Shown piece by piece: positions 11,487 through 23,476 of a DNA stretch of 64,000 bases. Within the stretch, counting starts at the first letter, position 1. Each line of letters opens with the position of its first letter. Position numbers and translations under genes: made by a program. Source of the stretch: Hymenopellis radicata (taxonomy: Eukaryota; Basidiomycota; Agaricomycetes; Agaricales; Physalacriaceae); assembly GCA_015501595.1 (NCBI GenBank), contig JADNRX010000068.1, positions 124,001 through 188,000 of the forward strand. The letters are read 5' to 3'. Under the pieces are notes generated by a model that ran no database searches, was not told the origin of the DNA, and was given only the letters and a program-made list of their open reading frames with translations.

Positions 11487-12499
11487 TGATCTGTCCGCCG
11501 TTGTTCTATGGCCTTTTAATACTGATGCACTATGTCTCACTGCTGAGTACCTTCTGTTCCGCAGGGCGCCCGTATTCTGGTTGAGGTACTTATACATATT
11601 CGATTTCGTTGTTGAAATGAGGAAAAATGAGTTGATGACCCAGGCTCGAGATTACGCCATCGACCCATGAATATGCATGAATGTTGATTCGAGTCCATGT
11701 ATGAATTCGTAGAGCGGCTTTCTGAGATTCACCAGTGCATCGGAGTCAACGGAGACAGACCCCGACATCAATTCTCGCGTCGGGATTACGTCATAATCCC
11801 GCCCCTCTCCCGCTCACGCGTACTTTTTCATCGATTTCAGGCATCGATTTGAATGTGAAAAACAATGTTATGATGGCCTCCTTGATAACTCACGTCGGTG
11901 TTTATGAAAACGCGCTCCGTCTTACGATAGGCACAGCACTAAAAGTCGGGTAATAGAGTACGATGAGACGAATACAACGACAACAACCAGAATCGCTTTG
12001 CGTCGGATATTTCCGCTCAAGGTAAATGGTTCATGTTAGATGCCATTGCCCGCCCTCCTGGTCTGTGCGCCCGTTACATGTGACCAATGTCACGCACGTA
12101 TTTGCAAGTCCAAGGCCCTCGAAAATGCTCTCTTGCTCCAACCTCCATGTCGGAACCTCACCGTTTCTCTCCTATCGATGTGCAAGAATTTCTCCCAATT
12201 TTTACGACCCATCACCCAATGAAACGCTGACAGAATGATTCCATGGTGACTGGACGATTGGCTCCATCGGAGCAGTAGCTTGAGAGGAGCGGTAGGCCAG
12301 GAGAGGCAGAAATGGGACGATTGAGGAGGATTACTCGCAGGCTGCAAGGAGGTTCGAGCGTTTACCCGCCGCCGCCAAACAAGCCACAACAACAAACCAG
12401 CTCTTCCTCACAGCCAACTCGACCGCCTGTGGCCGTCTTATCCGCCGCTCCCCGCCGCCGCCGTTTACGTTGAGCTCGACGTCCGGAGGATGCCATTTC
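11487..12499. other. Intergenic region before YTA7
   Basis: About 1 kb. Several short open frames (11735-12238) have no domain or codon signal and are not called. The last 150 bp are C/T-rich with CCGCCGCCG runs, which may be the YTA7 5' leader. No repeat, RNA gene or transposon end was seen. Confidence 0.4.
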
Positions 12500-15400
12500 A
12501 TGAATCCCGACAGCCCAGAGAACGACGCTAATCCATCACCGACTAATTCCTCGCCACTCAAAATCACCTTGAAAGTTCCTGCCATGGCCAATACCCGAAG
12601 TTCGGCGCGCCTCAGTGGTAGCAGATCCGGCTCCCAGCAGAGCGAATCAAACAGTCGCAACGGCCGCGATGGTGCAGGGGAGGAAGACGATCATCCCCCG
12701 GTTAGAACCAGGTCCACCAGAAGCGGCCGCGCCAAACCTGTTAGCTACGTCGAGAGTGATCCGGACGACGGACCTATCGACGACGACGGTGCCGCCGCCG
12801 ACGCGGCTGCGATGTTTGATGGAGACGATAATGTTGAGCCTGCGCACGCTGACACGCACGACGCGGACGCTGATGAAGACGACGAGTTGCAGCCTCGGCG
12901 CTCTTCCTCTAGGCGAAGGCTCACCAAGAGGGAAAACAGCAATTTGGACGACTTTATAGAGGAGGATGACACCAATGTCAAGCGATACAACACTCGCCAT
13001 TCACAGGCCAAACAGAAACCTAAACCAGACCCAAGAATACTTCGCACCCAGGCGCGAGCTGACCGGGCAATGAAACGCGCCTCGATGAAGGATGGAGACT
13101 ACGTCCGTTCATCGTCTGGCGAAAGCTCTCATAACTCAGAGGAGCTGCACTTCTCTGACGAAATCGATGATAGGGAAATGGACCATCCAATCCCCGACGA
13201 TGAAGAGGACGAGCCAGAGGAGGAGGAAGGCAAGGGCTACAAGCTGCGACAACGCGCACCTGTCAACTATGCCATACCGCCGCCCCTTGAAGAAATGCCT
13301 AGGCCACCTCCAAAATCCAACAACCGCGGTGGTGGAAGGAAACCTTTCCATCGTAAGAGAGGCCCTGGCTGGAGCGCAGGTGGTGCCGAGCTCGGTCGAT
13401 GGATGGGTTTGCCGGGAGACGACTCTGATTCGGATGGCCCGACCAGAACACCCAAGAAGCCTTTCAGTCTTGGCGCTGGTGCTTTCGACGGGGGTGGTGT
13501 AGCTGCTGGCGGCAGTGGCCTCTTACCACCTGATTTTGCCGCCTCTGGCACACCCTCCAACTTGGGCAAGGTGACTGATGCCAGTGCGTTCGAAGCTCGT
13601 GTCGTGTATATTTCCACTGATGCTTGTCATAGGTCTTGCCGATGCTGACCCTTTGGGCGTGAATGTGAATGTCACATTCGACGAAGTAGGAGGCCTAGAT
13701 GATCGTGAGCACTTTTCCATGTTACTTCGGTCATGTACCAATCATTCCTAGATATACATTCCTTGAAGGAAATGACTCTGCTTCCACTATTGTACCCCGA
13801 AGTCTTCCAGCAATTTAATGTCACCCCTCCCCGAGGCGTTCTTTTTCACGGACCTCCTGGTACGGGAAAGACTTTGCTCGCCCGCGCTTTGGCGGCCAGC
13901 TGTCGCTCCAATGGGAAACAGATATGTACGTATGTCGACCAATGCCACATACAACTAATAAATGATCAATTCAGCTTTCTTCATGCGTAAAGGAGCTGAC
14001 GCGCTCTCTAAATGGGTTGGAGAAGCGGAACGTCAACTTCGTCTCTTGTTTGAGGAAGCGCGCGCCTCCCAGCCCTCTATTATCTTCTTCGACGAAATTG
14101 ATGGTTTAGCACCCGTGCGATCGTCAAAGCAGGATCAAATCCATGCCTCCATTGTTTCTACCCTACTCGCTCTCATGGACGGTATGGACGGCCGAGGTCA
14201 GGTTGTGGTCATCGGAGCGACGAATCGACCAGACGCTATCGATCCTGCTTTGCGTCGGCCTGGTCGTTTTGACCGCGAATTCTACTTCCCTTTGCCGAAT
14301 TTAGAGGGGAGGGAGAAGATTCTGTCCATCATGACGAAGAGTTGGCAAGGCTGGACTGGCGATGAGGGTGACAATAAACTCAAGGGTTTAGCGAAGATGA
14401 CCAAAGGGTATGGAGGAGCTGATCTCCGAGTACGTCAAACCGCTCCCATCCCATTTAACTTTCTCTCATCTTGCGCAGGCACTCTGTACGGAAGCAACTC
14501 TGAATGCAATACAGCGCAAATATCCCCAGATTTACAAGTCTAATGACCGACTCTTGTTGAAGCCTGATTCCATTACCGTGGGCTTGAGAGATTTCATGAT
14601 CTCAATCAAGAGTACGTTATTGTGTGCAAGCAATCTTCTCGTCAACTGACGGTGTTTACTCAGAACTGGTTCCGTCTTCTGCAAGGTCGTCAGCTTCCGT
14701 GGCGACCCCGCTTCCACCCCAGTTCGAACCTCTATTGTCCGACACACTCGAGAAAGCGAAAACTGTCTTAGAGCGGGTTCTTCCTACCGAGAAAAGGCTG
14801 ACTGCTCTCGAGGAAGCGGAATTCGAGGACGAGGATGATGAAACTGTTGCTTTGGATCGTGAGCTGCTCATGCAATGTACGTCGTGCACCGTCTATACTC
14901 ATTCGGAACTGACATAACGAGTTAGCCATGGAAACGTTACGGGTACATCGACCGCGGATATTGCTTTATGGTCCACGCGGCATGGGACAGACGTACATTG
15001 GAGCCGCTATGTTACATCATCTCGAAGGATATCACGTTCAAAGCCTAGAACTTGGGACTCTTCTTGGTGATTCGACAAGGGTGTGTATGTTATTTACACA
15101 TCTTTCCCGATTACTCACGATTTCTCTAGACCGTTGAAGCCGCCATTGTTCAGCTGTTCGTGGAAGCCAAAAGACACCAGCCTTCGATCATCTACATACC
15201 TTCATTAATTGGATGGTGTGCGACTGTTTCCGAAACTGCTCGCTCGACGGTCAAGGCCATGCTCGATACCTTGGCACCTACTGATCCAATCCTTCTCCTT
15301 GCTATCATCGATGGCCAATTCAAGGACCTACCTCGCGATGTACGCTCGTGGTTTGGCCCGTCAAAGGACAATCGTGTCGAGTTGGCTGCGCCCACAGACG

Positions 15401-17506
15401 AGCTGCGTGAGAGATTTTTCGAGGGATTGATCAAGGACATTAGACGGCCTCCAAATCAGTTCACGGATGGCATCAAGCGCAGAAAGCGGGTGCTTGAAGT
15501 TCTACCTATTGCGCCTCCATTGGAGCCACGCAAACCAACCCCTGCGGAACTAGCAGCTCAGGCGCAAAATGACCAACGCATAATAACGTTGTTGAAATTC
15601 CGATTGGGTCCGATCTTGACGGAATTGAAGAGAAAAAACAAGCGGTTCACTAAGAGGGCTACTGTTCGTACTCAGTTTTTTATTTACGCCAGATTTTGCT
15701 GACATCTGTATGGATAGGATGAGTACACTTTCGATGTGGCGCCTGCGTACCTTCATACTCTTCAAATTACCGACGTGCAGATGACAGAGGATGGGCCTAT
15801 GCAGTCTATGGTTCAGGAACAGGTGGTCGAACCTATGGTCAATGGACATGTTAACGGTCTTGCCCCTCCGGCTGCTACGTCTGCTACCGCGCCGGAAATG
15901 ACCATGCCTCAACTCTATGACATGGATCTGGAGCGCATGCACTCCGAGCTCTACAAGGATCGTTACCTCACTCCTCAACAATTCCTCGAGGACGTTGGGA
16001 AAATCGTCTACAACGCCAAGATTCGCGAGTATGAAGACCACGACCGCCTGTTGAAAGCCCAGCACATGTATAATGCGGCAGAGGTCAGTTTACAGGACTT
16101 TGATCCCCAGTTCCGAATGGAATGTGAACGGATGGCTGCGAGAGAAAAGAAGCGGAGGGAAGAGCTCAAGAAGGACTCGGAAGCACGGGACAAGGGCAAG
16201 GAGCCAGAGGTGGAGGTGGTTGCGAGGCGCAGCACGAGGCAGAACGGACTTGCTCCAGAGCTTGTCTTGACTGATCCAGTGAAGCTCGAACGCAGGCTGA
16301 AGCGCCAGCGTGAAGGACTGCCGACCGACTCGAATGCCTCAGACAGCGATAGTCGGGAAGCCAAACGGTCCAGAATGCTCGGCGAAGTTGATGGAGACGC
16401 GGACGCAGATGCAGACGCAGACGCAGACCCGGATATTGACCCTCTTGACACATTGCGACCAACCGTGCATTTTGCTGATCAACTCCCGCCGCATCATATG
16501 CAGCACTCTCAATCGTACCCATCTCAGCAAGCATTTCCGCCGACGTTCAACAGTCATTCCAATGGCCAAGGCGGTTCGATGAACGTCAATTCTCTACTCA
16601 ATCACAGCCCTGTTCAAAGCACATACCCGCCATTCCAACCTCCCAATTTCCTCCTTCAAATATGTATCCGCCGAATCCCTATCAGACGCAGAATCCTGCC
16701 TCTGGTGGGTATGGGTACGATGCGTATGCGCCTAGTTCGTCTCATCAAGCTATTCCACCTATACCACCCGACTCGTATATGGGTTCTCAGCCTGCCGGAC
16801 CCTCTTCGTATGGAGCTGGTTCAAATTACAATCAGTACTCTATGGTCGATCAGCCTTGGTCGCAGCAGCCGTCATCTATGGGCGATCAGTGGCCCAGCAT
16901 TCGCAGCCTCAGCAGCCCTACCAACAACTACATCCGCAACCTCAGCCTTACGATCGCCCGCCTCCTCAACCATCCTACACGCAAATGCATTCGCATCCCT
17001 ACCAATCTCCTGCGCCTCCTGACTTACGGCGTACTCCATCCCTACCTCACGACGGGCAACCCATGGTTAATGGTTTCGCTCAACATGTTGATCCGGACGA
17101 TCCTTTTGTTGACAGGCAGCCAGCAGAATCCTCTTCGTCGGGAGCCATGGCCGTCGACGAACCTCAGGAGGCCAGATCCAAATCCAAATCGCCTGAAGCG
17201 CCGCCCCGTGAGCCTACGCCTCCACTCCCGCCGCCGCCGCCGCCGCGTACGCCTACGCCGCTTCCTGATTTCCATGTTGACGAAGGGCTTCTTTCACAGC
17301 TTCAAGGAAGTTTACGGGGCAACACGTCGTCGCTGAATGTGGAGCAGCTTGAGCAGCTGCGGGCGACGTGCTTGGGCGCGGTATGGAGGAAGCGGTCAGA
17401 GTGGGACCGGGATACGTTGGTTAGGGAGCTGCAGGATTTGGTTGGCGACTTTGTGGAAGAGGTGGGGATGAATGATGATGATGGCGATGAGGATGAGACT
17501 ATGTGA
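12500..17506 (+). CDS. YTA7: Bromodomain AAA+ ATPase, Yta7/ATAD2 type (two single-base frame breaks in the tail)
   Basis: Chromatin ATPase that acts on histone H3-H4 and nucleosome density. Nine exons (12500-13583, 13633-13704, 13752-13925, 13975-14429, 14479-14611, 14664-14876, 14926-15080, 15130-15663, 15718-17506) give ~1,537 residues. Order: acidic/basic disordered N-terminus, FDEVGGLDD, Walker A GPPGTGKT, Walker [10 protein letters not shown], sensor [19 protein letters not shown]. The second AAA domain has a degenerate Walker A (GPRGMGQT, no Lys), normal for this family. A bromodomain-like region ([30 protein letters not shown]), a Pro/Gln-rich stretch and a conserved C-terminal helix follow. 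The exon sum is 4,609 nt, two short of a multiple of three. The frame slips near 16645 and again near 16885, each as if one base were missing next to TTT or GGCCC. Sequencing error is likely because the C-terminus is conserved. Confidence 0.9.
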
Positions 17507-17953
17507 TACCGATTCTTGGTTCTGAGATGGGTTATATATTGATGTTTTTTTGTATTGCTATTTGTATGGCCTTGAAGTTACTTGTATCGTTGAGATTATA
17601 ATGCGATTTGAATTCGTGAAAGCATTTTGGATGGCAGAGTCTCTTGTGCACATGCACTCTACAGTAGTAATTGTTTTTTGTTCTGAGATTCTAACGGACT
17701 ACTCCGACGTCCAGAGGCTTGCTAATAGATTATTCTAAAGAGCGCTGAGAGCATTATACTGAGTATTAGAACTCCCGTAGTACGTACGGCGTATGGTCAA
17801 TTTCCAAACGTGGAACACGAACACGTGACACCGACAGCCTTTACTAGCGATTGTCATTGTCGCAACCTGTCCACACGATCTCCATTGTCCACCGTCCACA
17901 CACGAGGCATCCATTGTTTCCCGAATTTGGAACTAACATTGTCAATTGCTCGT

Positions 17954-17964
17954 CATATAAATAC
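17954..17964 (+). promoter_or_regulatory. TATA-like element of the FunK1 gene
   Basis: CATATAAATAC lies 10-20 bp before the ATG at 17975 and ~60 bp before the next in-frame ATG at 18023. If used as a TATA box, transcription would start close to or past 17975, so 18023 (MAKRSLSPAG) may be the true start. The rest of 17507-17953 is the YTA7 3' flank and holds nothing recognisable. Confidence 0.45.
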
Positions 17965-17974
17965 GGCGCAAAAA

Positions 17975-20709
17975 ATGTCGGGCGCTTTCTTCATTAGCTT
18001 GTTCCCCATTCTTCTGCCACTCATGGCTAAACGCTCGCTGTCCCCTGCCGGCACTGCCAGCGACTCTGCAGAAGAAGAAATTATCCCACATCCTGCTCTA
18101 CTCTCACTTATCCGCCCTCGTCCACCGATTACGCCCCCAGTGGTAGCGCCCGCGGCTGCATGCCAGAGCACCCCAAGGAACAATGGCGCTGCCAGTCAAC
18201 TTGACCACGACGAGCACCATACGCGCGCAGATGTAGACGCATACGTCGATGAGGATTTGCAGACCCATCGCATATACCTGCCCACCGACGTATTTCTCAA
18301 TGTCCTCCTCGGCGTGCCGGATGATTTGGACTCTAACGACGAGTTCCAAGCAATCATTAAAGCCATTCTGGTCGACCCTGCCTACGTCACCGCCCGCGCA
18401 AAATTTAGCAGCGTCTGCCGCTTGGAAAAGATCCAGCACGAAAACATCTTGTATCCAGGTTACGTCGAGATGTGCAACGCTGCTGCTAGCGTTATCGCGA
18501 CGAAGGACTGCAGGCCTTCCGACCTTGCGCTATGGTGTCGCCGCCAGGACCCCAAGAGGGTACTTGGCTCTCTAGCCAAACTGTCGCCCGACGCGTTCTC
18601 GATCTACAAAAAGTTATGCGATGGGCTCCGAGTCGACAATGCGAATCCAGATCTTTTGGCGTGGGCTCACGACCAACTATGGCATGACTTGAAGCGGTTC
18701 ATCAAGATCCTCGATAATGGGTCGACGGCTCCGTATGTCGTCCTGGATAAAGGTACGTCGTTTCCGTCTCAACCTCAGTAGGCGATCTAATCTCTGAATC
18801 GTAGATGGCCGCGATCCCAGGAACTTGGACATGCTACTAAAGGCCTTTGCGAAGTATGAAGAACGGACCGGGGCGCCCCCCGTCTACAGCACCGAGTTGA
18901 AAGCTACGAAGCGCCAGATTCAATCCTATGCCGACGACTTGTCTACCAGACCGGCTAAGCGGTCTAGGACGCGAGTCAAGCTTCCCGGTTCTGACGGCAA
19001 TGCTCCTACCCTCCAGGCGCCCACCCTCCATCCGCAAGATGATGCAATAGAACGGCACGGTGCTTCCAGGCATTGCGCGCGCTATGCCCTCGAAACTCTT
19101 TCCAGTGGCGGCTTCCGCTCACACAGTTTCGGTATCCTCGTTGGGAGAAATGTAATGCAGGTCCTCTACTACGACCGCTCCGTCATCGCTGTGTGCGAGC
19201 CCTTCCAAATGTTCGATGCCCAGCTCCAGTCCAGTTCGAGCCGGGACAAGGATGAGCACCGCTTCCTCGCGCTGCTGATATGTTCGCAGCGCGCCTCCCT
19301 CGCACAGCGTGGCATCATGGACTCCTTGATGCCCGATCCATTCCTAGAGGTTTACAGCGCGTATAAAGAGGCTGTGAAACCCGAGCCTTCTTTTCTTTTC
19401 GATAAACGTGAAATCCAACTCTTGGTCAACAATAAGACCGTAATTGTCACGCTCGGTCGCATCATCATGCGCCAGCCGGGAATCATAGGACGCAACACTT
19501 GCGTCCTTGAAGCCAAATCCGACGAATGGCCAGGTAGGGAACTCATCATCAAGATCAGTTGGCCCGCGTCCTCTCGCGTCGCCGAGAACGTGTTCGTCGA
19601 TCGGATTCGCGAGGCCGTTACCGACGGGGGCGAAGCGGCGGCATGGGTTCTTGATCATATTCCCAACGTCTTGCATTCCCAAGATTTCCCATTGTCGGCG
19701 GATAGCCCAGGCACTCGCCTTTCCGAGTACTTGGAGAGTAGCGCTAGCTTCGTGGCCGACAAAAGCTTCTCTTACGAAACCAGAGTGTGCCGAGTTAGTG
19801 TGCACGAAAGGCTGTATTCTTTGGACGATTTGAGGAAGCCTAGCGAGTATGCCCAAGTTTTTTTCGATGTTTTACAAGGTACGCGCTAATCTCCTGCACG
19901 CGGAGATCGCTTTCTCATTCTTGTTTTTAGTGCACCGTTGGATTTACGACTATCCACGTATCCTTCATCGTGATTTGAGTGTAGGCAACATCATGTGGCA
20001 CCGGCGCAGGGGCCGCATCTGTGGCGTCCTCAATGACTTTGATTTGTCGTCATTCCGCGATTCGACCGGAGCCTCTTCAAAGCAACGCACTGGAACGCGC
20101 CCGTTCCTAGCCCACGAGCTCCATCTACCAGACAGTAACGGACAACCCGTCATCCATCTCTATCGCCATGATCTAGAATCCCTCTTCTACATCATGGTTC
20201 TTCTATTTTGCTCGCACGAGATGCCTACGACCGACTCTCCTTCCCTTCGAGTCGTTAAAAACTCCCAGTATCATTCGTGGTTCTCTATGACGGATGAACG
20301 CTTGAGTGAGAAGAAACATAAGATGTTGTCCAGCAAGTACAACGACGGTCTTGTTCCTGTCCCTCATCATTCATTCGGAGCATTTGGCGACTGGCTTAAA
20401 GGCTTGTACGTACAGCTGCACACAGGCGTGCGCTTCCGGACCAACGCGCAGGCGCCGGTTCCTGTTGCTCTCAATACTATTGTGGAAGTTGATTCGTATG
20501 ATGCCGATGTAATGGACGATGAAGACCAGGAGCAGGATTCGGCTCCCATTGCTGAGGAGCCACAGAGTCAATCTTTCGATGACTCGACACTTGGCGGGGC
20601 GGTTAGCTATGCTGCCTTCTTTCAGATCATGCGCGAGTTCGGGAAGTCGAGGAGTGCACCTAGGGTAAAGGGAAAGCTCGCTGTGATGTACCCTCCAAAG
20701 GAGGATTAA
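17975..20709 (+). CDS. FunK1 fungal-type protein kinase
   Basis: Protein kinase of the FunK1 class that is expanded in Agaricomycetes; substrates unknown. Exons 17975-18752, 18805-19878 and 19931-20709 splice to 876 residues without a break. The N-terminal third is helical with a Pro-rich leader (RPRPPITPPVVAP). The middle holds the FunK1 beta-sheet region (FGILVGRNVMQVLYYDRS). The catalytic loop is ILHRDLSVGNIMWHRR, the metal-binding motif is DFD (LNDFDLSS) rather than DFG, and a conserved TGTRPFLAHEL activation segment and YRHDLESLFYIM helix follow. The Cys/acidic-poor tail ends FGKSRSAPRVKG. DFD and HRDLS are usual for FunK1, so activity is plausible. A start at 18023 would give 860 residues and fits the TATA position better. 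Confidence 0.9.
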
Positions 20710-20949
20710 CGCTCTATGTATTATTTATCTCGTGTAACGTGTTCATTCAACTTTTGTAATTAAAACTTTCACTTCCATTGAAACATATCTATGTCTCTGT
20801 CGTGGGCTTCTCGCTAGGTTTGTTGTCGTCCAGTGTTGTGTCTCGAAGGTTGCGACAGGAGCAAAGAAGAACATTATTATCATTGTGCCCCCCCCACACA
20901 CTAACTGCCTAATCTTATCGCGTTTGTTTACTTTATAGCACAGGAGTGG

Positions 20950-21730
20950 CTACGCCAACGACCAGTCCTTCGCTACCCTGCCATCCGCCATGGCGCGAAA
21001 TGCGGGATCGTGGTTCATGTTTATGACTAGATTTACATGTCAGTTTCTGAACATGCAGAGCATCGCGTTCAGGACTCACGCTGGATGGGATCGATGTTGC
21101 GATGGGCGCGGATCCCGCCTTGCGCTTGAACTGCAGCCTCATTTCCGGTCGCCAGAGTAGAACAGGCGCTTCGGTGGACCCGCCAATCGGCTGTTTGACA
21201 CTAGTAGATCTCATTTCTAGCGCAGCGAAAATATGGAGGCAGAAGTGGCTTACGCGTTGAGAGCAGTAGAACCGCGCGCGGCATCCTGAACAGCGGCTGT
21301 ATCGATCGCGTCGGGCGATCTCCCAATCGCCACACCCTTCACATGCCTGAAGGATCTCCGCGGGCTTCAGAAGCACTTCGACTTCGGGCCCGCCTTGGTA
21401 CGTCGCGCCCGTACGCTTCACGATGCCGTTTGCGACCATGGCGTTGACGGTGGCGTCGAGGTCCACCCCCAAGTTGGCGGCAAAGACGAAGGTGCGCGGT
21501 GCGTTCGAGGAGGCGGAAGGCGGGGGAGGGAGTGAGCGTCCGTAGACGTTCAGTGCAGCCCATTCCCGTGCGCCTGGGCCGCGACGTGTCGCGCCTCTGG
21601 GACGGTGATAGACGAGATACCAGCTTACGCCGCCTTTGAGACCGAGACAGAGCTCGAACGACGTCTCGGGGATGGTAAAGACGCGATGAGGTTCTAGCTG
21701 AGCGGCATTTGTCTGCGTAGGAGTACTCAT
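20950..21730 (-). CDS. MYND zinc-finger protein, copy 1
   Basis: Small MYND-type zinc-finger protein, probably a protein-protein interaction adaptor. Exons 21730-21254, 21200-21080 and 21026-20950 give 224 residues. The N-terminal domain (VFTIPETSFELCLGLKGG, SWYLVYHRPRG) is of unknown fold. The finger follows EVEVLLKPAEILQACEGCGD and reads CEGCGDW...CSGCRARFYCSQRC...CQTADWRVHRSAC across the first intron, with all zinc ligands present. The tail is helical (NMNHDPAFRAMADGRVAKDW). The second copy at 22037-22833 has the same intron positions, so the pair is a tandem duplication. Intact. Confidence 0.88.
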
Positions 21731-22036
21731 GGTAGTTATCGGTGAGTATCTCCAGAGTTCACCCCAGGCCGCCCTGGGGACTTTCTTACGCCACCCTATT
21801 ACCGTTCTTGTGTCCGTCACGTTCATCAGAACAGTGCGTCAGCTGAACTTGTGAAAATCTGATTCTTGACAGGTAAACCGTAACAGTAAATACTTCCTTT
21901 GTTCTCATTACTGTACAGAAACTTCTGGAACGAGGTCGCTAAATCTACGTTGACTTGTAGCATCCTCCAAATTGATTGTGAGTATATGTAAGGCATTCAC
22001 AGTTTTCTTGAACACACCGTTCTTCGTACTCAACGT

Positions 22037-22833
22037 CAGACTAAGTACTCATCGAGCGTAGCGATACCGCGCCAGTCCTTAGCTACCCGACCATCCAAAG
22101 TAGCGCGATACTCTGGATCATTGTTCATCATGATCACTAGTTTTTGTGAGAGTCAGGACCGTTGTGATAACTCAAGTACTCACTCTGCATCGGGTCGTGA
22201 ATGTTACTACGATGAGTGCGAATGCCGCGCCTTGCCTGCACCGCGGCCTCATTTCCCGTTGCCAGCGTCGAGCAGTCACGTTTGTGGATCTTCCAATCAG
22301 CTTCCTGGCACTGTTTCCCCTTGGATCAATGACAGGCTTTAATCAACGGTGCGGAACGCAACTCACGCTTTGAGAACAATAATACCGCGAGCGACATCCG
22401 GAACATCGTTTATATCGATCACGTCCTCCCACTTCCCAGTCGCCACATCCTTCACAAGCCTGCAGAATCTCCTCCGGCTGTAAAAGGACTTCGACTTCAG
22501 GCAAAGACCCCATTAGCATATGCTCGAAGGTCCTGCCGGTACGCTTCAGGATCCCCTCTGATTGCATAGTGTCGACGATATCATCGAGGGAGTCATTGAA
22601 GCCAAAGACAAAAGTGGGATTGGTGTCTGGAGAACGCAGGAAAGAGGATGGCGGGGGAGGGAAGGATGGTCCATAAACGTTGAGTGCAGCATGTTCCCGC
22701 GCACATGGGCCGCGGTTTACACCGCGAGGACGAGAGAAGACGAGATACCAAGTCACTCCACCCTTGATACCAAGACAGACTTCCCAATGTATGCTGCAGG
22801 GTATACTGAAAATGGGGGTTTCTGAAGGCTCAT
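22037..22833 (-). CDS. MYND zinc-finger protein, copy 2 (frame slip near the start)
   Basis: Tandem paralogue of the gene at 20950-21730. Finger residues are retained: CEGCGDWEVGGRDRYKRC, CRSRYYCSQSC, CQEADWKIHKRDC. The tail reads NNDPEYRATLDGRVAKDW and adds DEYLV. The ATG at 22833 gives only MSLQKP before the frame must move by one base inside a run of five C to reach IFSIPCSIHWEVCLG, which aligns to the paralogue. Either one C is missing in the assembly or the N-terminus is genuinely broken. Codons after that point show no stop. Copy 2 has a shorter hydrophilic N-terminus than copy 1. Confidence 0.75.
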
Positions 22834-23008
22834 GGCGGAGGGAGGGAAGAAAAGTGCGGAGGTTTGAGGTGTGAAGACAGCATTAAACCTAGTTCAGAGA
22901 ACAAAGGAGCTCCAAGACTGATCCAGGGCACAAAGAGAACAAAGGAAGGACATCGTGTTATCAGCGGAGCGGATGACAATGACGGCGATATGACTTCGCG
23001 GGCTCAGT

Positions 23009-23290
23009 CTAAAATATGTGGCCCAAGTCATAGTAAGGATCTGCGGTGGTTGTACCGATACGGTAACAGTGCTCGAGGAGTAACATGAATTCGGTGGAGG
23101 GTAAATTTGAGGATTGACTGGGATCAAGTTCGTGTGGGCCAAGGTGTTCGAGGCCGATATTGGTGTACATTTGTGGCGGAGATGGGAAAGAACAGTTTTC
23201 GAAGACCTGTTCGTGGATTGTCCGCGACAGCATCTCTATTCCGAGCGCATTTCGTTTGACTGGAAGGAAAGGTAAGGCAGCTATCTCAAC
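23009..23290 (-). pseudogene. Fragment of mitochondrial DNA polymerase gamma (Mip1/POLG)
   Basis: About 93 residues match the N-terminal exonuclease-side region of family-A mitochondrial replicative polymerases. They read VKRNALGIEMLSRTIHEQVF, then FPSPPQMY, EHLGPHELDPSQSSNLP and YRIGTTTADPYYDLGHIF. In POLG the equivalent run is R-R-N-P-L-x-I-Q-M-L-S followed by LHEQIFG. The usual LPPLQG segment is altered to LLLEHC and a stop follows GHIF. No polymerase palm motifs were found in the window. This is therefore a relic, lying head to head with the PPWD1 pseudogene at 23477. Confidence 0.75.
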
Positions 23291-23476
23291 ATTGTCCGGG
23301 TGACTGCTTACCATGTTTGGGCACTGCTGATCTTGCTCTTCACCTTTCTGCGCAGTTTTGGGAGGCGTCGGTCTCTGGAGGATGTTGTGGGTGAGCGAAT
23401 GGTGTGCAAACCCAATCTTATCGCGTTTGTTTACTTTGTACGGCGTTGACAAGCACAGACTTGTACCTCGACTTGC

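Noticed and set aside
16310..16582. Frames overlapping YTA7 with Gln/Thr repeats
   Set aside because: Out-of-frame readings of the GACGCGGAC-type Asp-Ala repeat in YTA7.
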